Counted from the stretch's first letter, positions 1 to 10,114 are shown. The stretch: 64,000 bases of DNA from Citrobacter portucalensis (GCF_002042885.1 NZ_MVFY01000010.1:124001-188000), one strand, 5' to 3'. Translations and numbers: made by a program. The notes: generated from the letters alone by a model not told the origin.

Positions 1-122
1 ATCTGGTAAAAGAGCAGAAAATGCAGGCCTTCAGCGATAAAGGCAAACGCGTCACCACCGTTCTGGTTCCGTCGCAGTTGCAGGACAAAAACAAGGCTCC
101 GGCAGAGAAAAAAGGTAACTGA
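1..122 (+). CDS. lptA: LptA, C-terminal end only
   Basis: The window opens inside this gene; the last 39 sense codons and the stop at 120-122 are present. The reading LVKEQKMQAFSDKGKRV... ending in KKGN matches what I remember of the C-terminus of the periplasmic LPS-transport bridge protein LptA. The stop is 6 bases before the lptB start, the usual lptCAB arrangement. Only the tail is visible, so no domain can be checked. Confidence 0.88.
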   Translation, partial: LVKEQKMQAFSDKGKRVTTVLVPSQLQDKNKAPAEKKGN

Positions 123-128
123 TTCGTT

Positions 129-854
129 ATGGCAACATTAACTGCAAAGAACCTTGCAAAAGCCTATAAAGGCCGTCGTGTGGTTGAAGATGTCAGTCTG
201 ACCGTCAACTCCGGGGAGATCGTCGGTCTGCTCGGTCCTAACGGTGCAGGCAAGACAACAACCTTTTACATGGTAGTCGGCATTGTCCCGCGCGATGCGG
301 GCAACATTATCATTGATGACGAAGACATCAGTCTGCTGCCTCTGCATGCGCGCGCGCGTCGCGGCATCGGCTACTTACCGCAGGAAGCGTCTATTTTCCG
401 TCGCCTGAGCGTGTTTGATAACCTGATGGCGGTGCTGCAAATTCGTGACGATCTGACCAGCGAGCAGCGGGAAGATCGCGCCAACGAGCTGATGGAAGAA
501 TTCCACATCGAGCACCTGCGTGACAGCTTAGGTCAGTCGCTCTCCGGTGGTGAACGACGCCGCGTGGAGATCGCTCGCGCACTGGCCGCTAATCCGAAAT
601 TTATCCTGCTGGATGAACCGTTTGCCGGTGTTGACCCGATTTCTGTTATTGATATTAAACGGATCATCGAACACCTGCGCGACAGCGGCCTTGGCGTGCT
701 GATTACCGACCACAACGTCCGCGAAACGCTGGCAGTGTGTGAGCGCGCCTATATCGTAAGTCAAGGACACCTGATCGCGCACGGCACGCCAACAGAAATA
801 CTGCAGGATGAGCACGTTAAGCGCGTATACCTTGGGGAAGACTTCAGACTCTGA
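129..854 (+). CDS. lptB: LptB, ATPase of the LPS export ABC transporter
   Basis: This cytoplasmic ATPase powers LptFG, which extracts lipopolysaccharide from the inner membrane and pushes it onto the LptC-LptA bridge. The sequence shows a Walker [10 protein letters not shown] at about residues 36-44, an ABC signature LSGGE near 138-142 and a Walker B LLDEP near 160-164 whose Glu163 is the expected catalytic base. The length of 241 residues equals the E. coli protein. It follows the end of lptA by 6 bases and precedes rpoN by 46 bases. Confidence 0.97.
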   Translation: MATLTAKNLAKAYKGRRVVEDVSLTVNSGEIVGLLGPNGAGKTTTFYMVVGIVPRDAGNIIIDDEDISLLPLHARARRGIGYLPQEASIFRRLSVFDNLMAVLQIRDDLTSEQREDRANELMEEFHIEHLRDSLGQSLSGGERRRVEIARALAANPKFILLDEPFAGVDPISVIDIKRIIEHLRDSGLGVLITDHNVRETLAVCERAYIVSQGHLIAHGTPTEILQDEHVKRVYLGEDFRL

Positions 855-900
855 TAGGGTAGAAGACTTCACGTCACTGCAGGAGAAAACAACTCTGAAC

Positions 901-2334
901 ATGAAGCAAGGTTTGCAACTCAGGCTTAGCCAACAACTGGCGATGACGCCTCAGCTACAACAGGCTATCCGTCTGTTGCAGCTGTCCACGCTGGAACTTC
1001 AGCAAGAACTTCAGCAAGCGCTGGAAAGTAACCCACTGCTAGAGCAAACCGATCTTCACGACGAAATTGATACCCAGGAAAAACAGGACAGCGAAACCCT
1101 CGACACCGCAGATGCACTCGAACAAAAAGAGATGCCTGAGGAGTTACCGCTTGACGCCAGTTGGGATGAAATATACACCGCCGGGACGCCTTCGGGCACC
1201 AGCGGGGATTACATCGACGACGAACTGCCTGTGTATCAGGGTGAGACCACGCAATCACTACAGGATTACCTGATGTGGCAAGTGGAACTGACCCCGTTCT
1301 CGGATACCGATCGCGCCATTGCGACATCCATTGTGGATGCGGTAGACGAAACCGGTTATCTCACCGTGACCCTGGACGATATTCTCGAAAGCATGGGCGA
1401 TGACGACGTCGGTATGGACGAAATCGAAGCCGTGCTTAAACGCGTTCAGCGCTTTGATCCCGTTGGCGTGGCCGCCAAAGATCTCCGTGACTGCTTACTG
1501 ATCCAACTTTCGCAGTTTGATAAAGCCACGCCGTGGCTGGAAGAAGCGCGTCTGATCATCAGCGATCACCTCGATCTGTTAGCCAACCATGACTTCCGCA
1601 CCCTGATGCGCGTGACCCGGCTGAAAGAAGACGTGCTGAAAGAAGCCGTCAATCTTATTCAGTCGCTGGATCCAAGACCTGGACAATCGATCCAGACCGG
1701 CGAGCCGGAGTACGTTATTCCGGATGTGCTGGTGCGTAAGCATAACGATCGCTGGGTGGTCGAACTCAACGGCGACAGCATTCCGCGCTTACAGATTAAC
1801 CAGCACTACGCCGCGATGTGCAATAGCGCGCGCAACGATGCCGACAGCCAGTTTATTCGTAGCAATCTGCAAGATGCGAAGTGGCTGATTAAAAGCCTGG
1901 AAAGCCGCAATGATACGTTGCTGCGCGTCAGCCGCTGCATCGTTGAGCAGCAGCAAGCTTTCTTTGAGCAAGGCGAAGAGTATATGAAACCGATGGTGCT
2001 GGCGGATATCGCCCAGGCCGTCGAGATGCACGAATCGACCATTTCCCGTGTGACCACGCAAAAGTATCTGCACAGTCCGCGCGGCATTTTTGAATTGAAG
2101 TATTTCTTTTCCAGTCACGTTAACACTGAAGGCGGAGGTGAAGCCTCATCCACAGCTATCCGTGCGCTGGTGAAGAAATTAATTGCTGCGGAAAACCCCG
2201 CGAAACCGCTGAGTGACAGCAAGTTAACCTCTATGCTGTCAGAACAGGGTATCATGGTGGCACGCCGCACCGTTGCGAAGTACCGAGAGTCTTTATCCAT
2301 TCCGCCGTCTAACCAGCGCAAACAGCTGGTGTGA
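901..2334 (+). CDS. rpoN: RNA polymerase sigma-54 factor
   Basis: Sigma-54 directs RNA polymerase to -24/-12 promoters of nitrogen and other genes and needs AAA+ activators. I chose the ATG at 901 because it gives [19 protein letters not shown], the glutamine- and leucine-rich activator-interacting region I, and a length of 477 residues as in E. coli; an open frame runs further upstream into lptB. Residues about 50-110 are the acidic region II. The RpoN box [10 protein letters not shown] is at 454-463, exactly where expected, so -24 recognition should be intact. It heads the rpoN-hpf-ptsN-rapZ-npr cluster. Confidence 0.98.
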   Translation: MKQGLQLRLSQQLAMTPQLQQAIRLLQLSTLELQQELQQALESNPLLEQTDLHDEIDTQEKQDSETLDTADALEQKEMPEELPLDASWDEIYTAGTPSGTSGDYIDDELPVYQGETTQSLQDYLMWQVELTPFSDTDRAIATSIVDAVDETGYLTVTLDDILESMGDDDVGMDEIEAVLKRVQRFDPVGVAAKDLRDCLLIQLSQFDKATPWLEEARLIISDHLDLLANHDFRTLMRVTRLKEDVLKEAVNLIQSLDPRPGQSIQTGEPEYVIPDVLVRKHNDRWVVELNGDSIPRLQINQHYAAMCNSARNDADSQFIRSNLQDAKWLIKSLESRNDTLLRVSRCIVEQQQAFFEQGEEYMKPMVLADIAQAVEMHESTISRVTTQKYLHSPRGIFELKYFFSSHVNTEGGGEASSTAIRALVKKLIAAENPAKPLSDSKLTSMLSEQGIMVARRTVAKYRESLSIPPSNQRKQLV

Positions 2335-2356
2335 CCCAACCGATAAGGAAGACACT

Positions 2357-2644
2357 ATGCAGCTCAACATCACTGGAAACAACGTCGAAATCACCGAAGC
2401 CCTGCGCGATTTTGTGAATACAAAATTTGCCAAGCTCGAACAATATTTCGACCGGATTAATCAGGTCTATATTGTGTTGAAAGTGGAGAAGGTTACACAT
2501 ATCTCGGATGCAACACTGCATGTGAACGGTGGCGAAATTCATGCCAGCGCGGAAGGTCAGGATATGTACGCCGCCATTGACGGTTTAATTGATAAACTGG
2601 CTCGGCAGTTAACAAAACATAAAGATAAACTGAAACAGCACTAA
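2357..2644 (+). CDS. hpf: Ribosome hibernation promoting factor (short form)
   Basis: A 95-residue protein of the short HPF/YfiA family, which binds the 30S decoding region and helps turn 70S ribosomes into inactive 100S dimers in stationary phase. The start is the ATG at 2357 (MQLNITGNNVEITEAL), preceded by the SD-like AAGGAAG; a longer frame enters rpoN. The protein is one beta-alpha fold without the C-terminal dimerisation domain of long HPF. It sits 22 bases after rpoN, as in other enterics. Confidence 0.96.
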   Translation: MQLNITGNNVEITEALRDFVNTKFAKLEQYFDRINQVYIVLKVEKVTHISDATLHVNGGEIHASAEGQDMYAAIDGLIDKLARQLTKHKDKLKQH

Positions 2645-2673
2645 CTTGTCCGGGCAGTTAGCGGGTGCAGGAC

Positions 2674-2698
2674 GGCCTGTTGTGTAGCACAACGGGCC
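2674..2698 (+). terminator. Hairpin between hpf and ptsN
   Basis: An 11-base arm on each side (GGCCTGTTGTG, then CACAACGGGCC) closes on the loop TAG with one wobble pair. There is no U-run after it, so it is more likely a processing, stability or attenuation structure within the operon than a full terminator. Confidence 0.5.
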
Positions 2699-2727
2699 AT
2701 TTGTACAGTTAGCGCTTAGGTGAAATT

Positions 2728-3219
2728 ATGACAAATAACGATACGACTCTACAACTGAGCACTGTTCTTAACCAGGAATGTACACGCGCAGGCGTTCACT
2801 GCCAAAGCAAAAAACGCGCACTGGAAATCATCAGCGAACTTGCGGCAAAACAGCTTAGCTTGCCTTCTCAGGTGGTATTTGAAGCCATTCTGACGCGTGA
2901 AAAAATGGGCAGTACCGGCATCGGTAATGGTATTGCTATCCCGCACGGAAAGCTGGAAGAAGACACGATGCGCGCGGTTGGTGTGTTTGTTCAACTCGAA
3001 ACACCCATCGCCTTCGACGCCATTGATAATCAACCTGTCGATCTGCTTTTCGCCCTGCTGGTCCCGGCAGACCAAACCAAGACGCATTTGCATACGTTGT
3101 CACTGGTCGCAAAACGTCTGGCAGATAAAACCATCTGTCGTCGTCTGCGCGCCGCGCAGAGTGACCAGGAGTTGTATCAAATCATCACGGACACCGAAGG
3201 TGGACAGGATGAAGCATAA
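2728..3219 (+). CDS. ptsN: PTS-Ntr EIIA component
   Basis: EIIA-Ntr is the last phosphate acceptor of the PtsP-Npr-PtsN relay, which does not move sugar but adjusts potassium uptake and other functions. The 163 residues form one EIIA type 2 domain. The phospho-accepting His73 is visible in GIGNGIAIPHGKL. The length is the same as in E. coli. It lies downstream of hpf and upstream of rapZ; its phosphodonor Npr is encoded two genes further on. Confidence 0.97.
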   Translation: MTNNDTTLQLSTVLNQECTRAGVHCQSKKRALEIISELAAKQLSLPSQVVFEAILTREKMGSTGIGNGIAIPHGKLEEDTMRAVGVFVQLETPIAFDAIDNQPVDLLFALLVPADQTKTHLHTLSLVAKRLADKTICRRLRAAQSDQELYQIITDTEGGQDEA

Positions 3220-3264
3220 CAACCCAATGGCATCCTTTTTTGTCGTTGTGAGGAGAAACAGTAC

Positions 3265-4119
3265 ATGGTACTGATGATCGTCAGCGGCCGTTCAGGGTCA
3301 GGTAAATCTGTCGCCCTGCGTGCGCTGGAAGATATGGGTTTTTACTGCGTGGATAACCTTCCCGTAGTGCTGTTGCCCGATCTGGCTCGTACACTGGCCG
3401 ATCGCCAGATTTCTGCGGCCGTCAGCATTGATGTGCGCAACATGCCTGAGTCCCCGGAAATTTTTGAGCAGGCAATGAATAATCTGCCTGAGGGTTTCTC
3501 ACCACAGCTGCTGTTCCTTGATGCAGACCGTAACACGCTGATTCGTCGCTACAGCGACACGCGCCGTTTACACCCGCTCTCCAGCAAGAACTTGTCTCTG
3601 GAAAGCGCTATCGATAAGGAAAGCGATTTGCTGGAGCCACTGCGCTCTCGCGCTGACCTGATCGTTGATACCTCCGAAATGTCCGTACACGAACTGGCGG
3701 AAATGTTACGTACCCGACTGCTGGGTAAACGTGAACGTGAATTGACGATGGTATTCGAATCCTTTGGTTTCAAACACGGTATCCCGATTGATGCGGATTA
3801 CGTCTTTGACGTGCGCTTTCTGCCTAACCCACACTGGGATCCGAAGCTGCGCCCAATGACCGGTCTTGACCGCCCCGTCGCCGCATTCCTCGACAGGCAC
3901 ACAGAAGTACACAATTTTATCTACCAGACTCGCAGCTATCTTGAGCTATGGTTACCCATGCTGGAGACCAACAACCGTAGCTACCTTACCGTAGCCATCG
4001 GCTGTACCGGCGGGAAACACCGTTCGGTGTATATTGCAGAGCAGCTGGCAGACTACTTCCGCTCACGCGGTAAAAACGTGCAGTCACGCCATCGTACGCT
4101 GGAAAAACGTAAATCATGA
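3265..4119 (+). CDS. rapZ: RNase adapter protein RapZ
   Basis: RapZ binds the sRNA GlmZ and presents it to RNase E, and senses glucosamine-6-phosphate, so it controls GlmS synthesis. The 284 residues carry an N-terminal P-loop GRSGSGKS at residues 8-15 and the C-terminal half ends in a basic tail ([19 protein letters not shown]) known to bind RNA. The start at 3265 is preceded by GAGGAG. The stop overlaps the npr start by ATGA, which suggests coupled translation. Confidence 0.97.
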   Translation: MVLMIVSGRSGSGKSVALRALEDMGFYCVDNLPVVLLPDLARTLADRQISAAVSIDVRNMPESPEIFEQAMNNLPEGFSPQLLFLDADRNTLIRRYSDTRRLHPLSSKNLSLESAIDKESDLLEPLRSRADLIVDTSEMSVHELAEMLRTRLLGKRERELTMVFESFGFKHGIPIDADYVFDVRFLPNPHWDPKLRPMTGLDRPVAAFLDRHTEVHNFIYQTRSYLELWLPMLETNNRSYLTVAIGCTGGKHRSVYIAEQLADYFRSRGKNVQSRHRTLEKRKS

Positions 4120-4388
4120 CCGTGAAGCAAACCGTTGAAATCACCAATAAGCTGGGCATGCATGCCCGCCCAGCGATGAAACTGTTTGAATTGATGCAGG
4201 GTTTCGAAGCAGAAGTTTTGCTGCGCAATGATGAAGGAACGGAAGCCGAGGCCAACAGCGTTATCGCTCTGCTGATGCTGGATTCAGCCAAAGGGCGTCA
4301 GATAGAAGTCGAAGCCACGGGACCACAGGAAGTAGAAGCCCTGGCCGCAGTGATTGCCCTGTTTAATTCAGGGTTTGATGAAGATTAA
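4116..4388 (+). CDS. npr: PTS-Ntr phosphocarrier Npr
   Basis: Npr (PtsO) is an HPr-like protein that passes phosphate from PtsP to PtsN. The 90 residues hold the active-site motif NKLGMHARP with His16. It starts within the rapZ stop (ATGA overlap) and is the last gene of the rpoN cluster; a REP element follows, then the oppositely oriented mtgA. Confidence 0.96.
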   Translation: MTVKQTVEITNKLGMHARPAMKLFELMQGFEAEVLLRNDEGTEAEANSVIALLMLDSAKGRQIEVEATGPQEVEALAAVIALFNSGFDED

Positions 4389-4413
4389 TCGAGTACACAG
4401 AACGTAGCCAGTA

Positions 4414-4444
<31 letters not shown>

Positions 4445-4454
4445 AATAACTACG

Positions 4455-5174
4455 CTAATACAGCTTATTTTCCCGCATAAACGACTCACCACCTAACTGG
4501 CGCATTTGGCGCATAATCCAGGCCTGGCGGTTACGCACATAACCAGAAGGCGCATTCGTCTTAAAACGCAAAGGATTGGGCAATACTGCCGCCAGCAAGG
4601 CCGCTTCAGACAGGCTCAACCGACTGGCCGGTTTATGAAAATACCGTTGCGCCGCCGCCTCCACGCCAAATATCCCATCGCCAAACTCGGCGATATTCAA
4701 ATAGACGGTCAGAATACGTTTCTTACTCCAGACGGTTTCCATACCCAGCGTTAGCCCGGCTTCGAGACCTTTACGCACCCAGCTACGTCCATCCCACAAA
4801 AAGAGGTTTTTCGCCGTCTGTTGCGATAACGTTGACGCCCCGCGAATGCGGTTTTCATTGCGTTCATTGTGCGCCAGCGCTTTCTCTATGGCGGTGACGT
4901 CAAACCCCCAGTGGTCTGGAAACTTCTGGTCCTCCGCAGCAATCACCGCCAGCCCCATCCACGGTGAGATCTCATCCATACTCACCCAGTCCGAGTGCGC
5001 CACATAGCCGAAATCACCGGACAGCCATGCGCCCAGCTGTCGCTCGACCATTACCGCCGAGAAAGGCACAGGCATCACGCTGAAAAGTGCAATGCCCCCG
5101 CCCCAGAATACGGCGAGGACAACCACCGCCCGCAGAAAAATACGTCGCAGAAAGGCGGTTACTCCTTTTCTCAT
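4455..5174 (-). CDS. mtgA: Monofunctional peptidoglycan glycosyltransferase
   Basis: MtgA polymerises lipid II into glycan strands at the inner membrane. The 239-residue protein has one N-terminal membrane helix at about residues 14-33, then a GT51 domain; the segment [14 protein letters not shown] carries the expected catalytic glutamate and [16 protein letters not shown] is a second family signature. There is no transpeptidase domain, in agreement with a monofunctional enzyme. Its ATG overlaps the elbB stop (ATGA), so both genes probably share one transcript. Confidence 0.95.
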   Translation of the reverse strand: MRKGVTAFLRRIFLRAVVVLAVFWGGGIALFSVMPVPFSAVMVERQLGAWLSGDFGYVAHSDWVSMDEISPWMGLAVIAAEDQKFPDHWGFDVTAIEKALAHNERNENRIRGASTLSQQTAKNLFLWDGRSWVRKGLEAGLTLGMETVWSKKRILTVYLNIAEFGDGIFGVEAAAQRYFHKPASRLSLSEAALLAAVLPNPLRFKTNAPSGYVRNRQAWIMRQMRQLGGESFMRENKLY

Positions 5175-5824
5175 TCAGTCAGCACCAGCACACGCGATAC
5201 CAGTTTATCGATGCCACTCGCAGCCTGAGCGATGTCCTGCGCCAGCATATAGGCAGGCGTGGTGACGATTTTGTTGTCTTCATCGACGACAATATCATCA
5301 ACCGGACAAGGCACATGCTCAGCGCCCATCTCTTCCAGCACCTCTGCCGTGTCGATATCAGTGCCGATGGTCAGACGCAGCGGGAAGTCAAAAATTTTAG
5401 GTAACATGGCAGGCGCAATGCACATAAACCCCAACGGCTTACCCGCCTGATGCATGGCCACCGCCAGCGCGGCTAAATCGCTGTCAACCCGGCATTCGCT
5501 GCCCTGACTGGCAAAATTGCTCAGATTTTTGGCCGCACCAAACCCACCCGGCACGATCAACGCATCCAGTTCCGATGAGACTGCCTGCGCAAGTGGGCGA
5601 ATATCGCCACGTGTGATACGCGCGGCTTCAATCAGCACATTGCGAGTTTCCAGCATCGGCTCGCCGGTCAGATGATTAATCACATCCGCTTGTTGTTTAT
5701 CAGGTGCGAAACAGACTGCCTGAGCGCCGTTGCGGGCAATGGCCAGAAGCGTGAGAACAGTTTCATGGATCTCTGCACCGTCATACACGCCGCATCCGCT
5801 GAGCACTACACCCACTTTTTTCAT
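5171..5824 (-). CDS. elbB: ElbB, DJ-1/PfpI-like glyoxalase
   Basis: A 217-residue protein of the class I glutamine-amidotransferase-like superfamily, the same length as E. coli ElbB. The nucleophile-elbow region is [10 protein letters not shown], with the cysteine at the expected place, and the N-terminus [16 protein letters not shown] is typical. Glyoxalase activity is reported for the E. coli protein; an older idea linked it to isoprenoid synthesis. AGGAG lies just before the ATG. It is followed by mtgA with a 4-base overlap. Confidence 0.94.
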   Translation of the reverse strand: MKKVGVVLSGCGVYDGAEIHETVLTLLAIARNGAQAVCFAPDKQQADVINHLTGEPMLETRNVLIEAARITRGDIRPLAQAVSSELDALIVPGGFGAAKNLSNFASQGSECRVDSDLAALAVAMHQAGKPLGFMCIAPAMLPKIFDFPLRLTIGTDIDTAEVLEEMGAEHVPCPVDDIVVDEDNKIVTTPAYMLAQDIAQAASGIDKLVSRVLVLTE

Positions 5825-5929
5825 CGTAATACTCCTTTCTCAACTGGCTGAAACATATTAGTTATTATGATTTAAATGCTACGCTTCACACATTTAACTG
5901 ATTCATGTAACAAATTATTTAAGATTTGC

Positions 5930-5935
5930 TATCTT
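5930..5935 (+). promoter_or_regulatory. -10 element of the arcZ promoter
   Basis: TATCTT lies 6 bases before the inferred ArcZ 5' end at 5942. I see no convincing -35. In E. coli this promoter is repressed by ArcA; the AT-rich stretch at 5900-5920 could hold an ArcA site but I cannot define it by eye. Confidence 0.55.
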
Positions 5936-5941
5936 AACTGC

Positions 5942-6063
5942 GTGCGGCCTGAAAATTAGGGCTGCGCCCTTGTAAACAATGATAATAATTTACGGCGCAG
6001 CCACGATTTCCCTGGTGTTGGCGCAGTATTCGCGCACCCCGGTCAAGCCGGGGTCATTTTTTT
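5942..6063 (+). ncRNA. arcZ: ArcZ small regulatory RNA
   Basis: The segment starts with GTGCGGCCTGAAAA and ends in the GC-rich hairpin ACCCCGG...CCGGGGT plus a T-run, as I remember for E. coli ArcZ. The seed-containing part ATTTCCCTGGTGTTGG, which pairs with rpoS and flhDC mRNAs, is unchanged. ArcZ is an Hfq-binding RNA cleaved by RNase E to a short 3' form; it activates rpoS and represses many genes under aerobic conditions. It lies between elbB and arcB, on the strand opposite to both. The terminator T-run overlaps the last codons of arcB. Confidence 0.93.
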
Positions 6064-8390
6064 TCCACACTCGCCACCCAGGCTTTTAATACTGCCACGT
6101 CGTGTTGCCACTCCTGCTTCATCTCTTCAATCCATTCAGCAACGTTATCTTCCCAGGCAGGAAGATCCGGCGACTGGATTTGCTGACCTAGCTGTTGCAG
6201 GTGACGCAGCCCCACTGAACCTGCTGCGCCTTTAATTTTATGGCCTTCCTCAACAACACCTTTTTTATCCCGTGCCGTCAGGTTGGACTCCAGCACGCTC
6301 AAATATCCCGGCATCATCTTCTCAAACACCGCCAGCCCGTCGGTAATTAACTTCGGTCCCACCAGCTCGAGGTATTGTTCCAACATAGGAATATCTAACA
6401 GCGCTTGCGATTTACTGCTTTCTTCAGATGTCACAGTGCTCTCCTCTTCGTTTCGGGTATCCCAGTATTTTTTGATCATGGCGGTTAGCGCCGGAACCGA
6501 CAGCGGCTTACTCAGCACGTCGTCCATGCCTGCGTCCAGATACTCTTTTTTATCTTTCAGTACGTTGGCGGTGAGTGCAACCAGCGGTGGCAGATCTTCA
6601 CGGGCGTATTTTTGCGTGAGCTCCCGCGAGATATCCAGACCGGTCATATCCGGTAGCTGAATATCCAACAGCACCAGGTCATATTCACCCGGCGTAAACA
6701 TTTCCAGCGCGGCTTTCCCGGTCATCGCGACATCCACGCTGTTGCCTAATTTTTCCAGCACGGAGCGCGCAACAATAACGTTCAGCTCAATGTCTTCTAC
6801 CAGCAGCACATTCAGGGCTGGCAGCGGCATTTCATCGTCTTCAAAAGCATCTTCAATCTCTTCCGCTACCGCGGGGGCATGCACGGTTAGCGTAAAGATG
6901 GACCCTTTTCCTGCCTGGCTGGAAACCGTAATGTCACCGCCCATGTTTTTCGCCAGACGCTTCGACACGGCCAAACCAATCCCTGTCCCCGTTGCCGGTT
7001 TACCGCCGTTACTGTCCTTCACCTGATAATACATAGCGAAGATTTTATCCTGCTCATCCTGCGGAATGCCGATGCCAGAATCTTCAACTTCGAAATGCAG
7101 CATATTCCCCTGGTCATAGCGCGCCCGCACGGTCACCTGCCCCTGCTGGGTAAACTTCACGGCGTTGCTGATCAGATTCCACAGGATCTGACGCAGACGC
7201 GTTCCGTCGGTAATGACCTTATGCGGCAGCGGTAACGTCGGCTCAAGCACAAAACGCAGCCCCTTTTGCTGCGCCTGTAGGCCAGAGAGGTTTTCCAGAT
7301 CCGCCATAAAACTGGTGAAATCGATCGGCTGGTTATCGAGCTGGACTTTACGTCGCTCCATCTTATCCATGTCGATAATATCGTTGAAAATATTCCCCAG
7401 CGTCACAGCAGAGACGTGGATTGTTTTAAGGTATTTTTCCTGCTCCGCAGTCAGATCCGTATCCAGCAGGATCCGGCTTAAGCCGACAATGCCGTTAAGC
7501 GGGGTGCGCAACTCGTGGCTGATGGTAGAAATAAAGGTGGTCTTATCGCGGCTGGCGCGCTCAAGCGCATCCTGATAACGCTTACGCTCGGTAATATCGC
7601 GCCCAAAGCCCATCAGACCATGTCGCTTACCTACGCGGTCATAGTAAGGCACTTTGCGAATTTCAAAGCAGGCTTTGCGCCCGTCCGGGTAGTCCAGCCA
7701 CTGTTCGTAGGTGAGCGAAACATTATGGCGGAACACCTTCTCGTCGGTCTCAATCACCTTTTCAGCCGCTTCAGGAGAGTAAACGTCAGCCGGTTTTAAG
7801 TTCACCAGCTGCTTTTCGCTTTTGCCAGTCAGCAGCTCCATAGCACGGTTACAGCCGGAAAACTCCTTATCTTCATTGCGATAAAAAACCAGATCCGGCG
7901 AGGCATCAAGGAAAGAGCGTAAAAAGGAAGACTGTTGCTCAAGCTGGATCTGCGCCTCTTCGCGCTCTTTGATTTCAACCTTCAGTTGCTCGAATGTTTC
8001 CTGGCGCTCTGCTTCGGCTTTTTCACGCTCAACAATTTCCTGATTGAGCTGGGCAATATTATCTTTCAGCTGCACATTGAGCTTGAGATCGCGCTCGCGC
8101 ATCTCTTCCAGCTTTTGTACCAGTCGTGACAGGCGTTGCCGGGACTCCTCAAGTTGCTCCACCACCACAGACAAGAAATAGACGGCCCAGGGGGTAATTA
8201 ACAGACCAAAAAAGATAGAACGGATGACATCAATGCTTTCTACCTGGCCATGCAGCACCATGGTGACAGCCATCTGCACCACAATTGCCAACACGACCAG
8301 AGCCAGCGCCAACAGCAGCGAAAAGCGCACCAGACCTAACTTCATCATCAGGTCGACGTAATATTGCGCCAGCATACGGATTTGCTTCAT
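6054..8390 (-). CDS. arcB: Anoxic redox sensor kinase ArcB
   Basis: ArcB is the hybrid membrane kinase that senses quinone redox state and phosphorylates ArcA. The start at 8390 (MKQIRMLAQYYVD) gives the E. coli length of 778; the open frame extends 10 codons further without support. Domains in order: two membrane helices within about residues 20-77, a leucine-rich coiled coil, a PAS domain, the transmitter with His292 in ISHELRTPLNG, the ATPase with GTGIGLAVSKRL, a receiver with Asp576 in LLDIQLPDMTG, and the HPt domain with His717 in HKIKGAAGS. All three phospho-sites were placed by counting codons. Confidence 0.98.
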   Translation of the reverse strand: MKQIRMLAQYYVDLMMKLGLVRFSLLLALALVVLAIVVQMAVTMVLHGQVESIDVIRSIFFGLLITPWAVYFLSVVVEQLEESRQRLSRLVQKLEEMRERDLKLNVQLKDNIAQLNQEIVEREKAEAERQETFEQLKVEIKEREEAQIQLEQQSSFLRSFLDASPDLVFYRNEDKEFSGCNRAMELLTGKSEKQLVNLKPADVYSPEAAEKVIETDEKVFRHNVSLTYEQWLDYPDGRKACFEIRKVPYYDRVGKRHGLMGFGRDITERKRYQDALERASRDKTTFISTISHELRTPLNGIVGLSRILLDTDLTAEQEKYLKTIHVSAVTLGNIFNDIIDMDKMERRKVQLDNQPIDFTSFMADLENLSGLQAQQKGLRFVLEPTLPLPHKVITDGTRLRQILWNLISNAVKFTQQGQVTVRARYDQGNMLHFEVEDSGIGIPQDEQDKIFAMYYQVKDSNGGKPATGTGIGLAVSKRLAKNMGGDITVSSQAGKGSIFTLTVHAPAVAEEIEDAFEDDEMPLPALNVLLVEDIELNVIVARSVLEKLGNSVDVAMTGKAALEMFTPGEYDLVLLDIQLPDMTGLDISRELTQKYAREDLPPLVALTANVLKDKKEYLDAGMDDVLSKPLSVPALTAMIKKYWDTRNEEESTVTSEESSKSQALLDIPMLEQYLELVGPKLITDGLAVFEKMMPGYLSVLESNLTARDKKGVVEEGHKIKGAAGSVGLRHLQQLGQQIQSPDLPAWEDNVAEWIEEMKQEWQHDVAVLKAWVASVEKK

Positions 8391-8502
8391 AGAGGGTTCC
8401 TTCACGACAACTTGGCACAATAATACTCAATTCTCAGCGTGACGTTGAAGATTGTGCAAGAAATGCGGAGGTTATCGGTGAAATGACCGCGGAGAGGCCA
8501 TC

Positions 8503-8577
8503 GTAGGCCTGATAAGCAACGCGCCATCAGGCAATGTGCGCCGGGCCGCCTGATGGCGCTTCGCTTATCAGGCCTAC
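8503..8577. repeat. BIME (two REP units) between arcB and yhcC
   Basis: GTAGGCCTGATAAGC on the left and its exact complement GCTTATCAGGCCTAC on the right flank two inner palindromes. The inverted pair of REP units is a standard BIME and could fold into one long cruciform. It fills most of the gap between yhcC and arcB. Confidence 0.88.
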
Positions 8578-8591
8578 ATGACTACGGAGAG

Positions 8592-9521
8592 TTAGTTCTC
8601 AGGCAGCACCCATGGCGTACCGAGCGCCGAGCCTTGCACACCGTACTTGTTAAGGTACTTATCCAGTTCGACCATGCCGGTCCAGCGGTTTTCACACCAT
8701 AGCGGTGCCAACAGCGTTGGGCGACGCGCGCTGGCGGAAATTCGATGATAAATCACCTCTGGCGGCGTATGACGGATCATCTCTCCGGCGGTAACCGTAT
8801 AGTCGTCCAGTTCAATTCCGTTCAGCCGCCCGGCTTCCCAGGCTTTCGCCATCGTACTGCCTTTCACAATATGCAGCGGGTGCAGCTTAATACCGTCAAC
8901 ACCCGTCTCCACTACACGTTCCATGGTTTGCAGGCATTCTGCCTGCCCTTCTCCCGGCAGACCGACAATCAGGTGCGAGCACACTTTCAGCCCACGCTCG
9001 CGTGCCAGTCGCGTAGTGCGTTGGTAGCAGGCAAAATCATGGCCGCGGTTAATACGATGCAGGGTTTTGTCATGCGCAGTTTGCAAACCGAGTTCCAGCC
9101 ATACCTCATAGCCGAGGTCTTTATACTCGCAAAGCAGATCGAGTACCGCATCCGGCACGCAGTCGGGGCGCGTCCCAACGCATAACCCGACGATACTGGC
9201 CTGGCTAACAGCCTGCTGATACATCGAACGCAGCACCTGCACTTCAGCAAAGGTGCTGGTATAGGCCTGGAAATAGGCCAGATAGCGTTTCGCGCGATTG
9301 ACCAGATGCGCCTGATGCTCAAGCTGCTTGGCAATAGAATGGTGCTGCTGTGCTTCATCGGCAAACGAGGCAACATTGCAGAAAGTACATCCACCACGTC
9401 CGATGGTGCCATCACGATTTGGACAGCTAAAGCCGCCGTGAAGCGTGAGTTTATGAACCTTTTGCCCATAACGGCGAGAAAGATCCCCACCAAACATATT
9501 GACTAATTTCTGTAACTGCAT
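8592..9521 (-). CDS. yhcC: YhcC, radical SAM protein
   Basis: A radical SAM enzyme of the Elp3/MiaB-like YhcC family; the substrate is not known to me. I set the start at 9521 (MQLQKLVNMFGGDLS), giving 309 residues as in E. coli; the open frame runs 45 codons further up. The cluster motif is CPNRDGTIGRGGCTFC, with cysteines spaced wider than the classical CxxxCxxC, which is usual for this family. LHPLHIVKGS and HLIVGLPGE are further family motifs. A BIME follows the gene. Confidence 0.9.
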   Translation of the reverse strand: MQLQKLVNMFGGDLSRRYGQKVHKLTLHGGFSCPNRDGTIGRGGCTFCNVASFADEAQQHHSIAKQLEHQAHLVNRAKRYLAYFQAYTSTFAEVQVLRSMYQQAVSQASIVGLCVGTRPDCVPDAVLDLLCEYKDLGYEVWLELGLQTAHDKTLHRINRGHDFACYQRTTRLARERGLKVCSHLIVGLPGEGQAECLQTMERVVETGVDGIKLHPLHIVKGSTMAKAWEAGRLNGIELDDYTVTAGEMIRHTPPEVIYHRISASARRPTLLAPLWCENRWTGMVELDKYLNKYGVQGSALGTPWVLPEN

Positions 9522-10114
9522 AATCTGGTAGACCGCGCCTTGAAAAGAGGCCAAAGCCTGCCATTTTTTGCCCCAGTCGGCGATGACCTGGATCAATCGC
9601 CCTGGCGTGCCTTTATTCATTGCATAACAAATCAAAATAATCGAAATTTCATTCATTCAAAATGAAATTACTTTTCCTTATATCCGACTGTTTTTTTTAT
9701 CTTCTTATACTCTCAGCATAAAAACAGTATCTTTAAGACGCCAAAACTCTAAAAACCAGCATAAAATGCCAAGCATAGCGATAAACAAAGGGAGGTCGGG
9801 GGATATACAGCCTTTCTGACAGTGAGACAGATCACACTTCGCTCTCCATTCTCCTTGCGTTAAATCAATGTAAAAAAGCCTTAAATTTCAACATATTCAT
9901 AAAGTTAATCGCCCTATAGCACATTTTTGCATAAATAAGATTGCCATTTGACCTGTGTGTGGATTCCCGATAACGTGGAAATCCGCTGGAAGCTTTCTGG
10001 ATGAGCAGTCTGCTCATCATATTTATGCAGTAATTGAGATTCCCTCTGAAGCAAGTCCTCAAACTTGTTTGACCTATGCGAAAAGGATAAAGAGGGCGAA
10101 TGCGAGGTAAGCGT
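9522..10114 (+). promoter_or_regulatory. gltB upstream regulatory region
   Basis: No gene is supported in these 593 bases. The left two thirds are AT-rich, as expected for the E. coli gltBDF control region, which is bound by Lrp and IHF; I cannot place individual sites with confidence. On the right are a perfect 19-base palindrome at 10000-10018 and a second one, TCAAACTTGTTTGA, at 10059-10072, both in what is probably the gltB leader transcript. Confidence 0.6.

Noticed and set aside
8480-8590. Possible CRISPR or IS end because of long repeats
   Set aside because: The units are REP palindromes of the known BIME type; there are no evenly spaced repeats with unique spacers anywhere in the window.
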